Shown here in pieces: positions 13,753-14,631 of a DNA stretch of 14,631 bases. The stretch is from Clostridiales bacterium (lineage in GTDB: Bacteria; Bacillota; Clostridia; Oscillospirales; Oscillospiraceae). Under the pieces are notes generated by a model. That model had not been told where the DNA came from. It was given only the letters and a program-made list of their open reading frames with translations, and searched no databases. The DNA lies in the NCBI GenBank assembly GCA_029098065.1, contig JAQXNP010000187.1, positions 1-14,631 of the forward strand, written 5' to 3'. Both the position numbers and the translations under genes were made by a program. Every line of letters begins with the position of its first letter. Position 1 is the stretch's first letter.

Positions 13753-14075
13753 GTCCTGTTTCCTCCTTCCAGGATCCGGGCCCCGTCCGCCACCTGGCGG
13801 CGGAGACGTTCGTATTCCTCAGTGAGGACCTTCCGGCCCTCGCCGGTGAGGGTGTAGTACTTCCGGCCCTCCACCTCCCGGGTGCGCTCAATGAGCTTGT
13901 CGCCCTCAAAGCGCCCCAGCAGGGCATAGAGGGTACCGGCGCCCACATTCACCCGGCCGCCGGTGAGCTCGGAGACGTTCTGCATGATGCCGTAACCGTG
14001 GCGCTCCGCCCCGGTGAGGGAAAGAAGGACGTAGTACATCTGCTCGGTCAGCGTTTCCAGCTTTTTGCGGGCCAT
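13749..14075 (-). CDS. PadR-family transcriptional regulator
   Basis: A 108-residue winged-helix regulator of the short PadR-s1 type. It shows LTEQMYYVLLSLTGAERHGYGIMQNVSELTGG (helices 1-3 with the HGYGI motif), then VNVGAGTLYALLGRFEGDKLIERTREVEGRKYYTLTGEGRKVL, in which the GTLY-L recognition helix and the KYYTLT wing are diagnostic. A short C-terminal helix (LTEEYERLRRQ) serves for dimerisation. The start is ATG 14075, 6 bases after GGAGGTG (14082-14088); an upstream in-frame ATG at 14150 falls on the promoter and is rejected. PadR proteins commonly repress their own operon, and a fitting palindrome lies in the promoter. The inducer is unknown. Confidence 0.95.
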   Translation of the reverse strand: MARKKLETLTEQMYYVLLSLTGAERHGYGIMQNVSELTGGRVNVGAGTLYALLGRFEGDKLIERTREVEGRKYYTLTGEGRKVLTEEYERLRRQVADGARILEGGNRT

Positions 14076-14081
14076 GCAGTT

Positions 14082-14088
14082 CACCTCC
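14082..14088 (-). promoter_or_regulatory. Ribosome binding site fixing the padR-like start
   Basis: On the leftward strand GGAGGTG lies 6 bases before ATG 14075. It settles the start against the in-frame ATG at 14150. Confidence 0.85.
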
Positions 14089-14094
14089 AGGAGC

Positions 14095-14143
14095 ATATCG
14101 AATATCGCTATACCCGCCTCTATATTATATCGATATTCGATAT
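14095..14143. promoter_or_regulatory. Candidate PadR operator: 13-bp inverted repeat
   Basis: ATATCGAATATCG (14095-14107) and its exact reverse complement CGATATTCGATAT (14131-14143) are 23 bases apart. The arms are AT-rich in an otherwise GC-rich locus. One arm lies between the -35 and -10 hexamers of the PadR promoter and the other lies in the leader near the ribosome site, which suits autorepression. Binding is inference. Confidence 0.7.
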
Positions 14144-14150
14144 CTGTCAA
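14124..14150 (-). promoter_or_regulatory. Promoter of the PadR-DUF2812 operon
   Basis: On the leftward strand TTGACA (14145-14150) and TATAAT (14124-14129) are both perfect consensus. Their spacer is 15 bases, shorter than the ideal 17, though an overlapping TAATAT gives 17. One arm of the inverted repeat occupies the spacer, a typical repressor arrangement. Confidence 0.75.
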
Positions 14151-14161
14151 TAGCGGGACGG

Positions 14162-14202
14162 CAAAAAGCCGCGCTTCGCGAAAGATTTCGCGGAGCGCGG
14201 CT
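14162..14202 (-). terminator. Rho-independent terminator of ilvD
   Basis: Arms of 17 bases (14186-14202 and 14167-14183) pair at 16 positions around a 2-base gap. Read leftward they are followed by T residues (14163-14167). It lies 21 bases after the ilvD stop and just upstream of the PadR promoter, insulating the two units. Confidence 0.9.
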
Positions 14203-14223
14203 CAGAGTCAGGGAAAACCGGGA

Positions 14224-14631
14224 TTACTCCAGTACGGCCCCCCGGGCGGCGGAGGTCACCAGTTTGGCGTACCGGGCCAGGTAGCCGGTCTTGATGCGAG
14301 GTTCGGGGCAGACCCATTTGGCTTTCCGGGCGGCCAGAGTGGCCTCGTCCACCTTCAGATCGATGGTGTGGCCGGGGATGTCGATGGCGATGATGTCTCC
14401 CTCCTCCACGTAGGCGATGGGGCCGCCCAGAGCGGCCTCGGGAGAGACGTGGCCGATGGAGGCGCCCCGGGTGGCGCCGGAGAACCGGCCATCGGTGATC
14501 AGGGCCACGCTCTCACCCAGGCCCATGCCGCAGATGGCGGAGGTGGGGTTGAGCATCTCACGCATGCCGGGGCCGCCCTTGGGGCCCTCGTACCGGATGA
14601 CCACCACGTCGCCGGGCTTGATGCCGCCGGC
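14224..14631 (-). CDS. ilvD: Dihydroxy-acid dehydratase, C-terminal fragment
   Basis: The last 135 residues of IlvD; the gene begins beyond the right end of the window and its frame is open to the last base. The enzyme dehydrates 2,3-dihydroxy acids in isoleucine and valine synthesis using an iron-sulfur cluster. The fragment has the IlvD/EDD C-terminal signature [15 protein letters not shown] followed by [23 protein letters not shown], and the preceding [23 protein letters not shown] stretch. All are strongly conserved in the family. The cluster cysteines lie outside the window. It ends with TAA at 14224-14226 and has its own terminator. Confidence 0.96.
   Translation of the reverse strand, partial: AGGIKPGDVVVIRYEGPKGGPGMREMLNPTSAICGMGLGESVALITDGRFSGATRGASIGHVSPEAALGGPIAYVEEGDIIAIDIPGHTIDLKVDEATLAARKAKWVCPEPRIKTGYLARYAKLVTSAARGAVLE

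Noticed and set aside
14075..14150. Upstream ATG at 14150 as the PadR start
   Set aside because: It would place the promoter hexamers inside the gene, while GGAGGTG sits correctly before ATG 14075.

Overview
The window looks like chromosomal DNA from a GC-rich, endospore-forming clostridium, probably of the Oscillospiraceae (Flavonifractor/Lawsonibacter/Oscillibacter type). This rests on a clear forespore sigma factor SigG, Firmicutes-type ribosome binding sites and -35/-10 promoters, strongly GC-biased third codon positions, and a DUF2812/PadR pair and an XpaC-TelA-LemA-TPM set like those of gut clostridia. The genus is inference. I see no rRNA, tRNA, insertion sequence, prophage, CRISPR array or origin.

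Layout. Positions 1-2533 (+) hold the end of a peptide/nickel-type ABC importer operon: the tail of the OppB/DppB-like permease, a complete OppC/DppC-like permease and two ATPases. The four genes are joined by 1- or 4-base overlaps and closed by a strong terminator at 2544-2579. Positions 2698-3468 (+) hold sigG as a single-gene unit, with a sigma-F/sigma-G-like promoter, a GTG start and its own terminator. Positions 3596-6199 (-) carry rpe, recR and rsmA (ksgA), read in that order, with a possible 39-residue ORF between recR and rsmA. Upstream of rpe is a 283-base GC-rich gap with hairpins. Positions 6483-7700 (-) hold an ACT-domain threonine ammonia-lyase. It is transcribed away from a promoter that lies back-to-back with the promoter of the next operon.

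Positions 7829-12372 (+) are a self-contained five-gene operon with a near-consensus promoter at one end and a 14-bp-stem terminator at the other. It encodes an XpaC-family membrane protein, a TelA-family cytoplasmic coiled-coil protein, a small LemA-like membrane protein, a TPM-domain protein with a long Gly-rich tail, and a DUF975 multi-pass membrane protein. These families recur together and are linked to envelope stress and toxic-anion phenotypes, but the biochemistry of the set is unknown. It is the least understood multi-gene system in the window.

Positions 12442-14150 (-) hold a PadR-family repressor gene translationally coupled to a DUF2812 membrane protein. Their promoter carries a perfect 13-bp inverted repeat, one arm of which lies between the -35 and -10 elements; this is a probable autoregulatory operator. 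The window ends inside ilvD (dihydroxy-acid dehydratase, -), which has its own terminator at 14162-14202. IlvA and IlvD both serve branched-chain amino acid synthesis, but here they are separate transcription units.
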